Below are positions 11,885 through 23,399 of a stretch of 64,000 nt of DNA, piece by piece. The stretch is from Mastigias papua (lineage: Eukaryota > Cnidaria > Scyphozoa > Rhizostomeae > Mastigiidae): the NCBI GenBank assembly GCA_964019165.1, contig OZ025283.1, forward strand, positions 1,929,501-1,993,500. The letters are read 5' to 3'. The stretch's first letter is position 1. Every line of letters starts with the position of its first letter. Made by a program: the position numbers and the translations under genes. The notes below the pieces were generated by a model. That model was not told where the DNA came from. It was given only the letters and a program-made list of their open reading frames with translations, and did no database searches.

Positions 11885-12110
11885 CTACTTGCATTTGCAA
11901 ATATATGGTCTCAACGTTTGTTCAAGAATCCCAAAGTCCTCGCGTGACATTCTAAAATTTGCTAGCCATTCTTCATCAAGAACTAACCCTCTTCAAGCAT
12001 TTGTCCACCAAACGTCAGTCCGACCAGGATTTTCCCACCTATTTCTTCTTTTCCTTAATAAGACTTTTTGTTGTGCATGCTTGTATCTTCGTATCAGATG
12101 ATTCTTCTCT
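11885..12110 (-). pseudogene. Harbinger-type transposase N-terminal remnant
   Basis: On the minus strand a basic run (LRKRRNRW) is followed by VWWTNA and, after a one-base shift, DEEWLANFRMSREDFGILEQ and TLRPYI. The order 'basic run, WW, DDEW..NFRMS...F..L...L.P.I' is typical of the N-terminal region of Harbinger/HARBI1-type nucleases. The catalytic domain is missing and several stops follow. Confidence 0.6.
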
Positions 12111-12720
12111 AATATGGACTCTGATATTTGCACTTGTAACCTTTGGTGCTGCACTATAATGTGAGCTATTAGACCAAAAGGTAAACTAACAGCAATGCTT
12201 ACCATAGGTAAAGTGAGGGAAATGAAATGAGTGAGTGATGTCACTTGGCGCGACTTTTCATCATGAGATGGGTTCTCATGTAAACGCAGAGCAAAATAAG
12301 CCACGCCTCATTATTTGATAACTCATCGTGGAATGAAGTTTGTCATGTAAAGAGCCTCTCATGGTGATTCTGTTAACACACTACACATGGGTCACTGAGG
12401 TGAAAAGGAAGCAAAGAACAACAAAGTGGCAGTCCTTATCCAAGATAGAGATTTACTTTATGTATCGTGCAGTTATGTCGAACCAGATCAATTCGCAGAC
12501 TTTAGGCTTTTCAGATAAAGTACAAGTAACTGATTCAACTCAAGTAATGACGTCTAAACTAGTCCTGGGAGTCCCTTACTGCCAACAACAAAATGCAAAC
12601 AGGGTCCTACAGATGCAAGTGGCTATCAAGTCATCCTGCCTAAACGCAGACACAATAGCTCTAACCAGAAGCCCCACGTATCAAAATTAACAGTTTAACA
12701 AAGTGCAATATTTATATATG

Positions 12721-12760
12721 TATTCCACCTTATACATTCGTATTCCACCTTATACATTCG
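12721..12760. repeat. 20-bp tandem repeat
   Basis: Two exact adjacent copies of TATTCCACCTTATACATTCG. No function is suggested. Confidence 0.85.
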
Positions 12761-13059
12761 TAATAACAAATGGCTCACTACTGTTGTAGTCTGAGCACGT
12801 AATTCCTATTACCAATATTCGCTTACCTTTTAAGCTTTCTTCACCAATAATGCATTCGGCTGCCTTCACATGTTACTCCAAAAGTATCTACCAATCCTTT
12901 TGAAATAGGAACATGGCACTGACTTCAGTAGACAACAAGTATCTGATGAACTCGCATGAAATCTCCTGTATGTGGTTCTGGTTCTAGATGCCTGTTAGCA
13001 CTTTTCTATCATCGAGTGCATTTTTACTGGCCGGAATGCACCCAAAGACGCATCAGATA

Positions 13060-13490
13060 TCCAATAAAACCATCATTCAAAGACAAAAGATAGTCTGAGC
13101 CCCCTTGGTCTATAGAATACTCAATTTGAACGGGGCTCAAAGCGTCCATGAGAAATTTACTGGCTGCACGTGACTACAGAAATCACGTAGTATCCAATCA
13201 TCTGTTAGTATCTTGATTGCAAAACAATCAATAGTCCAAGCCCCCTCGCCTGTAGAATACACTGGTAAAACACATTGCATTTTACCGACCAGGGGGGCTC
13301 GGAATAGTCATTGTCTTGTGATCAAGATACTTGCAAACGATTGGAGACTGGATGGCTTGCTGCGTCACATGCAGTCAGTAAATAGTTCGATGACGCTTTG
13401 ATCCCCAGTGAAGTCGAGTATTCCATAGACCAAGGGGGCTCAGAATATCCAGTGTCTCTTGATAGAGATCCTGACAAAAGATTGGACACC
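13060..13490. repeat. Large fold-back inverted-repeat element
   Basis: Two arms of roughly 180-200 bp are imperfect reverse complements of each other (about 13,060-13,255 and 13,290-13,490). Matching landmarks are CTGAGCCCCCTTGGTCTATR in the left arm with its complement at 13,420-13,440, and an inner pair of AAGCCCCCT / AGGGGGGCT boxes. Only about 35-40 bp separates the arms. This is a fold-back or MITE-type element able to form a long hairpin. No coding sequence is present. Confidence 0.8.
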
Positions 13491-13884
13491 TAATACATAT
13501 TTCGGTCAATGGTAGTTAGCAAAATACATACAGACACTCTGTTGACATTTGTTTTTCTACTTGTTGCCACTTCTGCCGACCCGAAAGAGCTACAATACTT
13601 GCAAAGTGTCCTTTCTAGCAGTTATATATAGGAAGAGTTGTTAAAGTGAAAGAATATTATATTCTTACACCTAGAAATCTGACTGGGGCTCAAGCCTCCC
13701 TAGCCCCTCTCTGGATCTGCCACTGCAGTCATCACCAAAAAAGAGATGTATGGGTTTCTTGGCTTTGATCTTGTCATGGGCTACCACAGATTGCCATCTT
13801 GGACGATATACTTTCATAGTGATGCTGATCTGTCAGTTCCATTTATCAAATACTAAAGGATAACACAGAAACATTGTATAAGCT

Positions 13885-14215
13885 GTGCCCTTTGCTAATA
13901 GCACTCAACACAAACTATGTACAGCTTCAGACATAATCCAACTTAAGTTGTTAGTATTTGTTTATGAGATTATAAATAATAGTATTGCATCCTATTTTTA
14001 CAAATGTTTTACTTATAACTCATCTGCTCATAATTATAATACAAGGCAATCACATTGTGGTGATATATTCATGGTCCAAACAAATACTTCTCTATATGGA
14101 CTAAACTCAATTAGATATCTCAGCACTAAGTCTTGGAATGAACTGCCGAGAGAGATCTGTAATGTGTCTTCCAAAACAGTATTTAAAAAAAACCTAATAC
14201 ATACTTAAAAGATTC
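13885..14215 (+). pseudogene. LINE ORF2 C-terminal tail
   Basis: A 107-residue frame ends a non-LTR retrotransposon polyprotein. It contains LLVFVYEIINNSI, SAHNYNTRQSH, TSLYGLNSIRYLSTKSWNEL and PREICNVSSKTVFKKNL, the conserved tail seen in Jockey/CR1/L2-like LINEs ('HNYNTR', 'YG..SIRY.G.K.WN.LP', 'F...F KKNL'). No reverse transcriptase domain precedes it, so this is a 5'-truncated copy, as expected from aborted target-primed reverse transcription. Confidence 0.8.
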
Positions 14216-14919
14216 TGTGCAATAGGTTAGAATAGATAGCTTGAAATGCCTAACAATCAAAGTATATAATATAGTTCCTTCATTTTTTATCTATATTCTT
14301 TTTATTAATATATTGTCATAGGGGGTGTTCCTTTCCCATTAGTGTACCCACTTAGGGAAGTCCTCTTTAATAATTCATGGCACCTATTTTAATAGCTGAC
14401 CTTACCCTATTACTGATTATTCACTATATTGTTCCCTGTTACGACCCTCCAATTTCAACTAAAAAAATTATTGAATGATACCCGTGTACAGTAAGGTATT
14501 GAATAATATTTTCCTGGTTTGATTGTTTTCCTCAGATTATTGTAATATAGTTTTATTGTTGTTGTTGTACTTGTTGTCAAGTTACATTACTTAATTCAAA
14601 TTCAAAATCCAAAGCTATATAGTGTTTAAAGCATCAAAGTTTTGACAAGAGCATGATTCTTTTCAAAGGTAGGAGCTCAATCAAACAATATAATCCAATG
14701 AAGCTAATTTAAAGAAGGTATAAACTCTGAATGTGTGCTGATCCTGATGGATACCTAAGCAAGTCTGAGTTATAGCAAGGTAAGAATTCAGAGGTGAAAA
14801 CTGACGATGTTCCTTTTAGACTTGGAGGAAAGGTTGCTATCAACATGTGCAAGGACCTCTGTGGACAGAAGCATGAAGGTTGTGTTGATAAGTACGTCTC
14901 TTCACTTGCCCTTATGGAT

Positions 14920-15122
14920 TGATAAAAATTCATCTTTTCAAGTAAGCTACGAAATTCAACAACTGAAAAACAGGAAGACTTTTCTAACAAAACAACACCT
15001 GCTAAACGCAAGAACAATAGTGTTCAACTGTCCAATCAACGTCCACAAAGAAGTTCTATTGTCTTTGCGACACAATGGTACTCTTTGCGATACTATTTGA
15101 CATAATCATCATATGTCTAACA
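14920..15122 (-). repeat. 3' LTR of copia element 2
   Basis: About 203 bp, beginning TGTTAGAC and ending TTTTTATCA on the minus strand. The outer end is set by the 5-bp duplication TGGAT; the inner end by the adjacent polypurine tract. Confidence 0.8.
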
Positions 15123-15178
15123 CTCCCACTTGATGACTATGTAAATAATATACTAGGTCCAAAACAAGCTGAACTGAC

Positions 15179-16267
15179 TTAAACAACGCGATAAAGTCCT
15201 AATGAGTTTCTAGATTTCTCAAACGTACCTTTTAGCAGTCCCTTTGTCATTATATCCGCCATCATATCTTGAGTAGGACAGTAAGTAACAACAATTTCAT
15301 TCGATGCCACTCGTTCACGAACAAAATGATAACAAACGTCAATATGTTTTGTTCTGTTATGAAACTTTGGATTTCTTGAAAGCTGTATCGCCCCCTGATT
15401 ATCCTCATACATTAAAGTAGGTGAAATCATTCTGTTCCCTAGATCATTCATCAATCGACGTAGCCAAATAGCTTCTTGCGTTGCAAGACTTAATGACACA
15501 TATTCAGCTTCCGTAGCAGATTTCGCCACAGTAGCTTGCTTTCTACTGCACCAACTTACAGTAGAACTACCACTTTTAAAGACATATCCAGACGTAGAAC
15601 AACATGAATCAGCATCACCTGCCCAATCTGCATCAGCAAAACCAACGACTTTATCATTTTCACTATCAGAGAATTTAAGTCCATAACTCATTGTTCCTTT
15701 CAAGTATCGTAATATTTGCTTAACAGCCATCCAATGAGCTTTGCTTGGATTTGACATGTAACGAGATAAAGTTCCAACTGCTACTGCAATATCAGGCCTT
15801 GTGGCAGTTGATGCGTACGTCAGACATCCCATTACTTGCTGATACATCTTGGTGTCAAAGGACTCTTCATCATCTGATGCCTTCTGAAACTGTTTACCTG
15901 GTTCACTAGGAGTTGAGACAGGTTTACAGTCTTTCATCCCAAAATGTTGCAGCACATTTTCAATGTACTTTGGTTGACTTATAAACAACGTTTTTGCTTT
16001 TCTTTCTCGTTTGATTGACATCCCAAGAACATGATGCGCTTCCCCTTTATCAACCATCTCAAATCTGCGACACAATGTTTCCTTCTCTGCATTGAGAATA
16101 CAAATATCAATCGATACTGGAATGCTATCATGGACATAAACAGCAAGTATAACAGAACTGATATGGCCATTTGGCTTTTTGATTAACTTGATGTAAATAC
16201 AGCCATCAGCATTGCTCTTACAATAACCACTTGATTTCAAATGCTGATCAAGGGTAGAATTCCAACA
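15179..16267 (-). pseudogene. copia element 2: reverse transcriptase C-part and RNase H
   Basis: The frame resumes inside the copia reverse transcriptase with KSSGYCKSNADGCIYIKL. The catalytic box reads AVYVHDS where the family has YVDD, so one catalytic aspartate is replaced by histidine. Next come LSRYMSNPSKAHWMAVKQIL, RYLKGT and the RNase H blocks ADADWAGD, SWCSRKQATVAKSATEAEY and EDNQGAIQLSRNPKFHNRTK, then HIDVCYHFVRE and ADIMTKGL. It ends 57 bp before the 3' LTR. The upstream boundary is the LINE insertion at 16,268-16,278. With a mutated active site and a split frame it cannot function. Confidence 0.9.
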
Positions 16268-16719
16268 ATGAGCTGATTTTTTTTTTTTTTTTTATATATC
16301 AAAGAATAATCTACAACTACAACTTAATCTACAAATACAAGTTATATACTACGGGTGAATATCAAATACAACTTCTTAAAAACATAGCATTAGACACAAC
16401 CTCACCCTTTTGGAATACATTTTACATAACGATACCACAGAAGGTGTGATCTAGCACATCTCTTCTGCAGCCAACATAAACAATGAACAATACAAGACAG
16501 ACATATAACTAACAGTGCCCTTCCTACTCCAATAGGGGTCTCGCATGCAAGACACGCCATTTGAAAAATTTTAACCCCTAGACGCTCCAGATACGCTAGA
16601 ATGAATTGAAAAAAAATATGCATATGCCACGATGAACATGCATTTGATCCCTATTGGAGTAAAACCGTTACGGGACAAAAAAAAATAAAATAAAACAAAT
16701 CGACATAAAAGGCTGCAAT

Positions 16720-19700
16720 TTAAATAAATCTGTTTGTTGAGTTGATGTAGGAGATTGTCGCCAAGAGAATGCTCTTATTCGAATTTTCATTGAAGGCATC
16801 ATTGCCATGAAGTAAAAGATTGAGCAGTTCTTGGTCGTTCAACATACTACAGTCAACTCCATAAGATGCGCAAATGGGAGAAATCCTGCCAAGGAGCACC
16901 ATTCTCTGGGCAGCGTATTCTTGGCAGAGCAGCAAGAAATGAGTAGTGGTTTCAATGCCATCATTAGATAAGCACATTGGGTCAGCGGTATCAAGGAAGT
17001 TATGTCTAAATTTGTGTTCACGAACAGGACTTAGACCCAATTTCAACTGAGTTAGCCTACACACTCCTGGTTGGTCATGAATACCGTAAAGGTGTCCTTT
17101 AATAGGTCTTACTAATTTAATTAATTTAGTTTTAAAAAGTGAAAGTGACCTTACTTCATGAAACTCTAAGCTCAGTTTGTTCCACTCGTTGATGCAGTGT
17201 GGAAAAAAACTGTTTTTAAAGGCATCAGTTCGTCGTTTTGGTACTTCGTAGCTGTAGGTGTTTCTGAGGTCATATCTTTGTTCTCTTATTTCAGGAAGTA
17301 ACGAAGATAGATACTCAGGGACAAGGCCATTGACAATTTTGAAAAAAAGAACCAGTCTTCTGTACCACCTTCCGTCACTGAGCGACTCCCATCCTAATTC
17401 CTTATAAATAGTTTCGCGAGAGGTACCTCGCCATGCACCAGTGATAGCAAGAGCCGCATTGTATTGCATTGACTCGAGTCGATTCATAAGAAGATTCTGC
17501 GTATATTCTTGCGAGTAGGGATTATCCACGGGTGGCACGTGATATATTATATCACAGTAGTCAAAATGTGATCTGACATGTAGCTTATATATTTGGTCCA
17601 ATGACGGGCGTGGTAGGTAACGGGAAAGAAGTTTGATCATACCTATTCCTTTATTGGCTTTACCTAGCAGCTCTTTTATGTGGGAGGAGACAGTTAGCTT
17701 TTCATCCAGAATAAGTCCAAGATGTTTGTGTTCATCGACTGAAGAAACTTGAATGTCATTAAAGTAAATTTCGGGATGAGCCAGTTGATCTCTTTTACGA
17801 GAAAAAATCAATTGCACAGCTTGTTTCGAGGGTTCAGGGTTAAAAGACATTTTCCACTGGTGTGCCCACACCTTTATCAAAGAAAGGTCGGAGTTAATAA
17901 TATCAGAAGGCAATTGAGGATCGTGAACGACCGAGAATAAAGACGTGTCATCGGCAAATATACGAACATTTGATTCCAGTCCATCAGGCAGGTCATTGAT
18001 ATATACAAGGAACAAGAGTGGGCCTAAGATCGACCCCTGCGGCACACCGGCTGATACATCTCCCCACCTGGAAAATTTACCATTTATAACAGTTCTTTGT
18101 TGGCGTTCAGATAAAAAGCTAGTGAGGAGTTTCGTCAGATTGCCCCTTATTCCACATTGTCTGATCTTGAAAATGAGACCTTCATGCCAAACTCTATCGA
18201 AAGCTTTTGAAATATCCAGATAAACCGATCTTACATCTAAAGGGGGATTACAGTTAAAGGAAGAGAAAATTTCATGGGTGATTGCTAATAGCTGGTTTGT
18301 TGTTGAGTCGCCTGGCCTAAAACCTGATTGTTTTGCTGAAAGAAGACTATTTTTTTCAAGGAATTCATAAATACTAGAATAAATAACTTTCTCGAAGATT
18401 TTGCCAAACACAGGTAGAAGGGAGACAGGCCTATAATTTTTGAGCAGTTGTTTGGAAGATTTCTTGTGAATAGGGACAATATTCCCCTTTTTCCATATTT
18501 TTGGGAATATTCCCCTATCAAGACAATTGTGAAAAATAATTTTAAGCGGAGATACGATTGAGGAGTCACAAATAAGAATCATTCTTATGGATATTTCATC
18601 CCAACCATGCGCTTTATTAGGATTAAGGGAGCGAATTAAGTTCAAAATAATCTCCTCAGTAATTATACATGTACCCACAGTTTCTTGAGTTAGGGGATGG
18701 AACTGAGGAAGGGTGCTAACTGTTTCAATTACAGAGCATTGTTGAGCAAAGTGTGAATTGAACAGTTCAGCTTTCTTGGTACAGTTGGTCACAAATATGT
18801 CGTTAACTAGAAGTGGTGGGATGACCGGAAATTTATTCTTGTTAAACAAACTATTCATAATAGCCCAATACTTCTTATTTCCAGTTTCTTTATTGGCAAG
18901 ATCATTACCTAAGCTTTCTAGATAATTATGCCTGGCATTTTCAATTGACTGGCGTACCTCTTCCCTCAATAATTCGACTTGATCTCTATCCTCCTCCTTA
19001 TAACCCTTCCTAATATACTTTCTATATGCTCTTTTACTACGCAACAGAAGATTCTTTATACTACGATTTATCCACGGTGGGTCACGTGATTTGACATTGA
19101 TAATCCGATTGGGGATGAAATTAGAGAAAATGTTTAAAAGAGTTTCCGTTAACAAACTAGTTTGCTCATCAGGAGAAAGTCCTGTGAGGTGTCGACCCCA
19201 AGGAAACTGTTGGATGCTTTGGTGTATAGCATTGGAATCAGCCTTGTGGTAGTCCCAGATCTGCCTTTTACAAAACGGAACAGGTGGACATCTACTGTTA
19301 ATTTTGCCACTTACTATGCTGTGATGACAAAGTGGATCTAGAGATGGATGAATCTCAGTTTCAATAAACAAATTCGGTTGGTCCGTGAATATCAGATCAA
19401 TGCAAGACTTGCTGTTTCCAATGAAGTGAGTCGGCTCGGTAACTAACTGATGTAAGTCAAGACTAGATGTAAGAGGCTCAAAGAGTTCCCCTTTGACATT
19501 ACCGATATCATCAGGCCACCATAAAGGTGACCTGCAGTTGAAGTCTCCAGTAACTATGACTGAGTATGGATTTTCCTGATTCACGATGGATATTAAATGC
19601 TCAAATTGATCAAGAAAATGGTCAAAATCTTCCTTACTTTGACTGGGACTTCGATATATTACAACAAAAAGAGTTTCTTACTGTCATAGCAGAGCTCACA

Positions 19701-19934
19701 CACTAGGCACTCTTGCAATACCTCCAGATCTCTCCTCTGTTTAAGTGGTAACATTTCTTTAAAAAATAGACCAACACCCCCACGCTTTATATCACCAGGG
19801 TGATTTTTTTTTATGAATTCATACCTACTAATTTCAACTTTATCTGGAAGATCGAACGTGCTGTCTAATTGGGTTTCACAAATTGCGATAACATCAAATT
19901 TGTGAATGTTATTGAACGCCTCTAGTAACGACAC
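16720..19934 (-). pseudogene. LINE ORF2: endonuclease and reverse transcriptase
   Basis: The endonuclease starts at 19,934 with FDVIAICETQLDST and GGVGLFFKEMLP. A frameshift near 19,660 moves it into the 954-residue frame at 19,584, which holds SVIVTGDFNCRSPLW, PTHFIGNSKSCIDLIFTD and, later, the reverse transcriptase: NPNKAHGWDEI, NYRPVSLLP, KQSGFRPGDSTTNQL, VYLDISKAFDRVWHEGL, GVPQGSILGPLLFLVYINDL and the catalytic RIFADDTSLF. The tail contains YDLRNTYSYEVPKRRTDAFK and an HFLLLCQEY segment. The extreme N-terminus, including the first catalytic Asn region, is not in frame. One or two frameshifts make the copy inactive though otherwise well preserved. Confidence 0.92.
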
Positions 19935-20421
19935 CCATCACAAGAAGCTCCTCAGCAACCTTATTTTGACATAACATGGGACTGCTCATAGGCTACACAA
20001 ATTTCAAGGAAATCGATAGAAGAGACGTTATCTCTGGAGACCTGTTTTAGAGCAAAGTCACTTGGCACGATTAACATATTGTATTGGAACAAAATCAAGA
20101 TAGCTTGTCACCACCGGGAATATTCGTTTTATTGTGACGACAAAATCACAGAAATCACGATGCAAATGACAAGGCTACGTTTGAGTCTTGTAAATCCTGG
20201 GTTAACAAACTGCATAACCGACTTACGTGGAAGTCTAGCCACGCTCATTCAAAAGACATAGCGTAACCAGACTTCCGCGAACATAAACCCAAACGTGTAC
20301 TATTAGTTAGCTACCATATATATATAAAGCAAAAAGAAGCAAAGCACACACTTAGTTAAAAAAAGAAATTCAATACCAACTACGACTTAGATGAGTAACC
20401 ATAACGACGAGTAATGGGAAA
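19935..20421 (-). other. LINE region between ORF1 and ORF2
   Basis: About 0.5 kb separates the ORF1 stop from the readable part of ORF2. The missing start of the endonuclease should lie at its downstream end, but stops and frame changes prevent a clean reading. Confidence 0.5.
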
Positions 20422-21141
20422 TTATTCCAGAAGTTTCGCGAGTTCCGTTTCATCATTGAAAAACAACAGCCTTCCGTCAGACATTCTCAGACCAAGGCGA
20501 CAGTTAATGTCAGCGAAAGCATATTTAATGGCATCAATTGGTTCAACTTTACTAATGGCACTAGACAAGAGCTTCGCTCTACGCGTTGTTAGGTCTAAAA
20601 AAATCCTTGGGCCGTTCAGTTTCTTCCGTGCACGATAAACAGCCATTCTCGTAGACCAATTGGTGAACTTAAGTATGATAGGCTGTTGAACGGTTGAAGA
20701 ACCATTATCACCCTTTATCTCCTTAAGTGGCCCAATACGGTGAGCTCGGTCAATGCACTCATTCATGAGTTGCACCTCCAATTTTCCAAGAACCCGCTTG
20801 ACTTTCTCTAAGCATTCCGTAGCCGTTTCTTTCTTGTCATGTGGTAGGGGTACACCGGTTAATCTAAGGCATGAACCGCGACTATACTGTTCTGAGTCGT
20901 CAATACGTATTTCCATCCTAGCCTTCTGGACCTGACAGCATTTAAGGTCCCTCTCTAATGACTCAACTTTCCTTTCAAGGGTATCAACCTTACTATCAAG
21001 CGCAACAACACGAGCTTCGTAAGACTCTAGTTTCCCCTCCAATGATGCGACTTGGCTGACAAGAGGTTGGGTAGCCTTTTCGATTTCTGCTATTAGCGTG
21101 GATTTCAAATTGGCCTGCAAATCCGACATGTATCTCGCCAT
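20422..21141 (-). CDS. LINE ORF1 nucleic-acid-binding protein
   Basis: This 239-residue protein has a heptad-rich coiled coil (about residues 10-70, VASLEGKLESYEARVVALDS onward). After it comes a core with CLRLTGVPLPHDKKETATEC and LMNECIDRAHRIGP, then a C-terminal part with IILKFTNWSTRMAVYRARKK. The plan coiled coil, RRM-like core, C-terminal domain is that of L1-type ORF1 proteins, which bind element RNA as trimers. The frame is intact. The ATG at 21,141 is the first in frame; the open frame extends about 40 codons further upstream without a methionine, so a non-ATG or earlier start is possible. Confidence 0.8.
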   Translation of the reverse strand: MARYMSDLQANLKSTLIAEIEKATQPLVSQVASLEGKLESYEARVVALDSKVDTLERKVESLERDLKCCQVQKARMEIRIDDSEQYSRGSCLRLTGVPLPHDKKETATECLEKVKRVLGKLEVQLMNECIDRAHRIGPLKEIKGDNGSSTVQQPIILKFTNWSTRMAVYRARKKLNGPRIFLDLTTRRAKLLSSAISKVEPIDAIKYAFADINCRLGLRMSDGRLLFFNDETELAKLLE

Positions 21142-21484
21142 ACGATCATCTGTAATAAGACCAGAATCATGTACGACTTCCTCGATAACTTTCTTAATTT
21201 GATCATCCGCTAATCGAGCAGCACGAGTACCCGACGTGATTGCACATGTACTTCGTCGTTAGGCCTATCTGCAAGTAATTGATCCGGTTAAAACGCTTTT
21301 TGCTAGGTGACTCACCACTGATACTCCACCTAATATACTAAAAGTCCTTAACTCTTCTCATCGATAAAACTGAATAACATAAGACGCCTTACATGAGCAA
21401 CGCCACCATGAAATCAGCCAGAGCTTACGAGAACACGCCCTAACAGTCTCGAAGCCATGACAATAAAAATCTGATGAGCTGATT

Positions 21485-22600
21485 GTTTGAGCCCATAAAT
21501 ACTCTTGTTTAATTTACAAACATAGTTTGGTTTACATGCATCAACATATCCCTCTGGTTGTGTCATGAAAATCTCAGAGTCTATTGACCCATTAAGACAA
21601 GCAGTCTTCACATCCATCTGATGTACCTCAAGATCATGCATAGTTGCTAATGCTAGTAGTGATCTTATTGCAGAGTATCTTACAACTGGTGACAAAACTT
21701 CATCACAATCCACACCTTTGGTCTGTGAGTACCCTTGAGCAACAAGTCTCGCTTTACAGTGATCTGATGAGCCATCTGCATTACGCTTGACTTTTAAAAT
21801 CCAGCGTGAACCAATGACGTTCTTTCCATTAGGAGGTGGTGGTACTAATTCCCATGTTTCATTCTTCAATAAAGAAGACTATTCAGAAGTCATAGCTTCC
21901 TTCCATTGATCAGAGTGTTCACAATTCAAAGCTTCACTAAGAGACTTTGGTTCATCTGCTTCTGATGTTAACGATTCTGTCGTAAAACAATGTTCAGCAT
22001 AATGTGAAATCTCGTCAATCACTCTTATTGGAGGCTTTCTCTCTCTCTTTGCTCCTATACTCTTGACTTGCTGCATGAATGTCTCTTCATACGTCGCCTT
22101 TACAGGATAATCTCCGTTTTCTTCTCCCACTGGCTCAATATCATCCTCATGGGTCTCAGGCAAATTCTCAATGTCAATAGGATGTTCTATTATACTTTCA
22201 ATATCAACATCTTCTTCCGGAAAAACACTCTTTGTAACATCATTTGACTTAGCTTCCAAATCAGGATGATAGAACTTATCTTCATAGACGTAACCATTTC
22301 TGCTTAGAACAAACGTATCTTTCCTTAGATCATACAATTTATATCCTTTTGTGCCTTCAGGATAACCAACAAAGATTCCTTTACTTGACTTTGGATCCAA
22401 CTTTTGACGTTGACCATCTGGTACATGTATGTAACAAATGCATCCAAATACTCGTAGGTTAGAAATGTCAGGTTTTCTTTCAAACCAATATTCAAAAGGA
22501 GTTTTATCCTTCAATGCTACAGTGGGACTTCTATTATGTAAATACATTGCTGTGTTAATCGCTTCTGCCCAGAAACACATTGGCAATTTCGCATGATGAT
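21485..22600 (-). pseudogene. copia element 2: integrase C-part and RT N-part
   Basis: The frame opens within integrase (KLPMCFWAEAINTAMYLHNR) and continues through KTPFEYWFERKPDISNLRVF and KGIFVGYPEGTKGYKLYD to QWKEAMTSE. An in-frame TAG (about 21,876-21,881) precedes the reverse transcriptase start: NETWELVPPPPNGKNVIGSR, LVAQGYSQTKGVDCDEVLSP, LEVHQMDVKTACLNGSIDSE and YGLKQSAH, where the LINE interrupts. The upstream end joins a truncated 5' LTR at 22,601, proving a large internal deletion. Confidence 0.9.
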
Positions 22601-22740
22601 TCTAACAAAACAACACCTGCTAAACGCAAGAACAATAGTGTTCAACTGTCCAATCAACATCCACAAAGAAGTTCTATTGTCTTTGTGACACAATGGTAAT
22701 CTTTGCGATAATAGTTGACATAATCATCATATTTCTAACA
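22601..22740 (-). repeat. Truncated 5' LTR of copia element 2
   Basis: About 140 bp match the first two thirds of the 3' LTR at 14,982-15,122 with a few substitutions. The LTR end and primer-binding site are deleted, and integrase coding sequence follows immediately. Confidence 0.85.
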
Positions 22741-23399
22741 TGGATTACTTGAAGGACAAGGTGTGGGCATGCGGAACAATGCGTCCTAACAGACAGGATT
22801 TCCCAGACAACGTAAAAGCTGACAAGGAGTTAGCTAGGGGGAATTTAATCACACTGTCAGTCATGAAGGCTTAAGTATCTACAAAAGGAAAGACAACAAG
22901 GCTGTGCACCTGATCTCCAATGGTCATGGGACAGAGAAGGCCAGTATTGGCAGAATGCAGATGGATGGTTCAAAGCTTCCGATAGGTTGCCCACAGGTAG
23001 TCAAGGACTATAAGAAGTGAATGGGCAGTCTTGATAAGGCTGATATGCTGAGTGCCAGCTATGGTGTTGGGGGAAAATCTAAGAAATGGTGGCACCAAAT
23101 CTTTATTGGTCTTTCAGATTGCACCATTGCCAATGCAGCCATAGCTTGTGAAAAGGATGAGAAAAAGGCACAAGCCTTCTTGATTTTAGTCAAAGTGTGG
23201 CACAGACATTGATCGCCAGGTGCGGATCTAGGGAAAATCTGACTATCTTACAAAAGGGCGTGGCCCTTAAGTAATGCATGTATAGTAGATACATTTTATC
23301 TTATAAGCATCTATTAGCGATCTCTTTAATGTCCACTGAAGTAATGCAGTATGTTTTTAACCAAAATGTCAAATAGGTATAAATAGCGGGGACTTTATT

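Larger units (their letters stand above)
16279..21473 (-). mobile_element. LINE (non-LTR retrotransposon) nested in copia
   Basis: The insertion is bounded by an 11-bp target duplication, ATGAGCTGATT, at 16,268-16,278 and 21,474-21,484, and ends in a short A tail on the minus strand (part of the T run at 16,277-16,293). It is about 5.2 kb, apparently full length, and carries two reading frames: ORF1 (20,422-21,141) and ORF2 with an apurinic-type endonuclease and reverse transcriptase (19,934-16,720). The 5' untranslated part is about 330 bp. The class is Jockey/CR1/L2-like by domain order; the exact clade needs a tree. Confidence 0.92.
14920..22740 (-). mobile_element. Ty1/copia element 2, 5'-deleted and interrupted
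   Basis: Direct repeats (LTR copies) lie at 14,920-15,122 and 22,601-22,740, and TGGAT flanks both sides (14,915-14,919 and 22,741-22,745), a 5-bp target duplication. The 3' LTR starts with TGTTAGAC after a purine tract (AAGTGGGAG). The 5' LTR is cut off and joined directly to mid-integrase sequence, so primer site, gag, protease and most of integrase are deleted. The remaining pol is split by a 5.2-kb LINE. The element inserted into a piggyBac gene. Confidence 0.88.
14787..23215 (+). pseudogene. piggyBac transposase split by copia and LINE
   Basis: The left piece (14,787-14,919) encodes VPFRLGGKVAINMCKDL and VSSLALMD. The right piece (22,741-23,215) resumes directly with YLKDKVWACGTMRPNRQDFP and later ASIGRMQMDGSKLP, a run ending MGSLDKADMLSASYG, and SKKWWHQIFIGLSDCTIANA. 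This is the DDE_Tnp_1_7 domain order of piggyBac transposases, in which MGSLDKAD corresponds to the family's MGGVDxxDQ block with the third catalytic aspartate. The copia insertion separates ALMD from YLKDK and duplicates TGGAT. Stops and a frameshift occur in the right piece. N-terminal and C-terminal cysteine regions were not identified. Confidence 0.8.
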
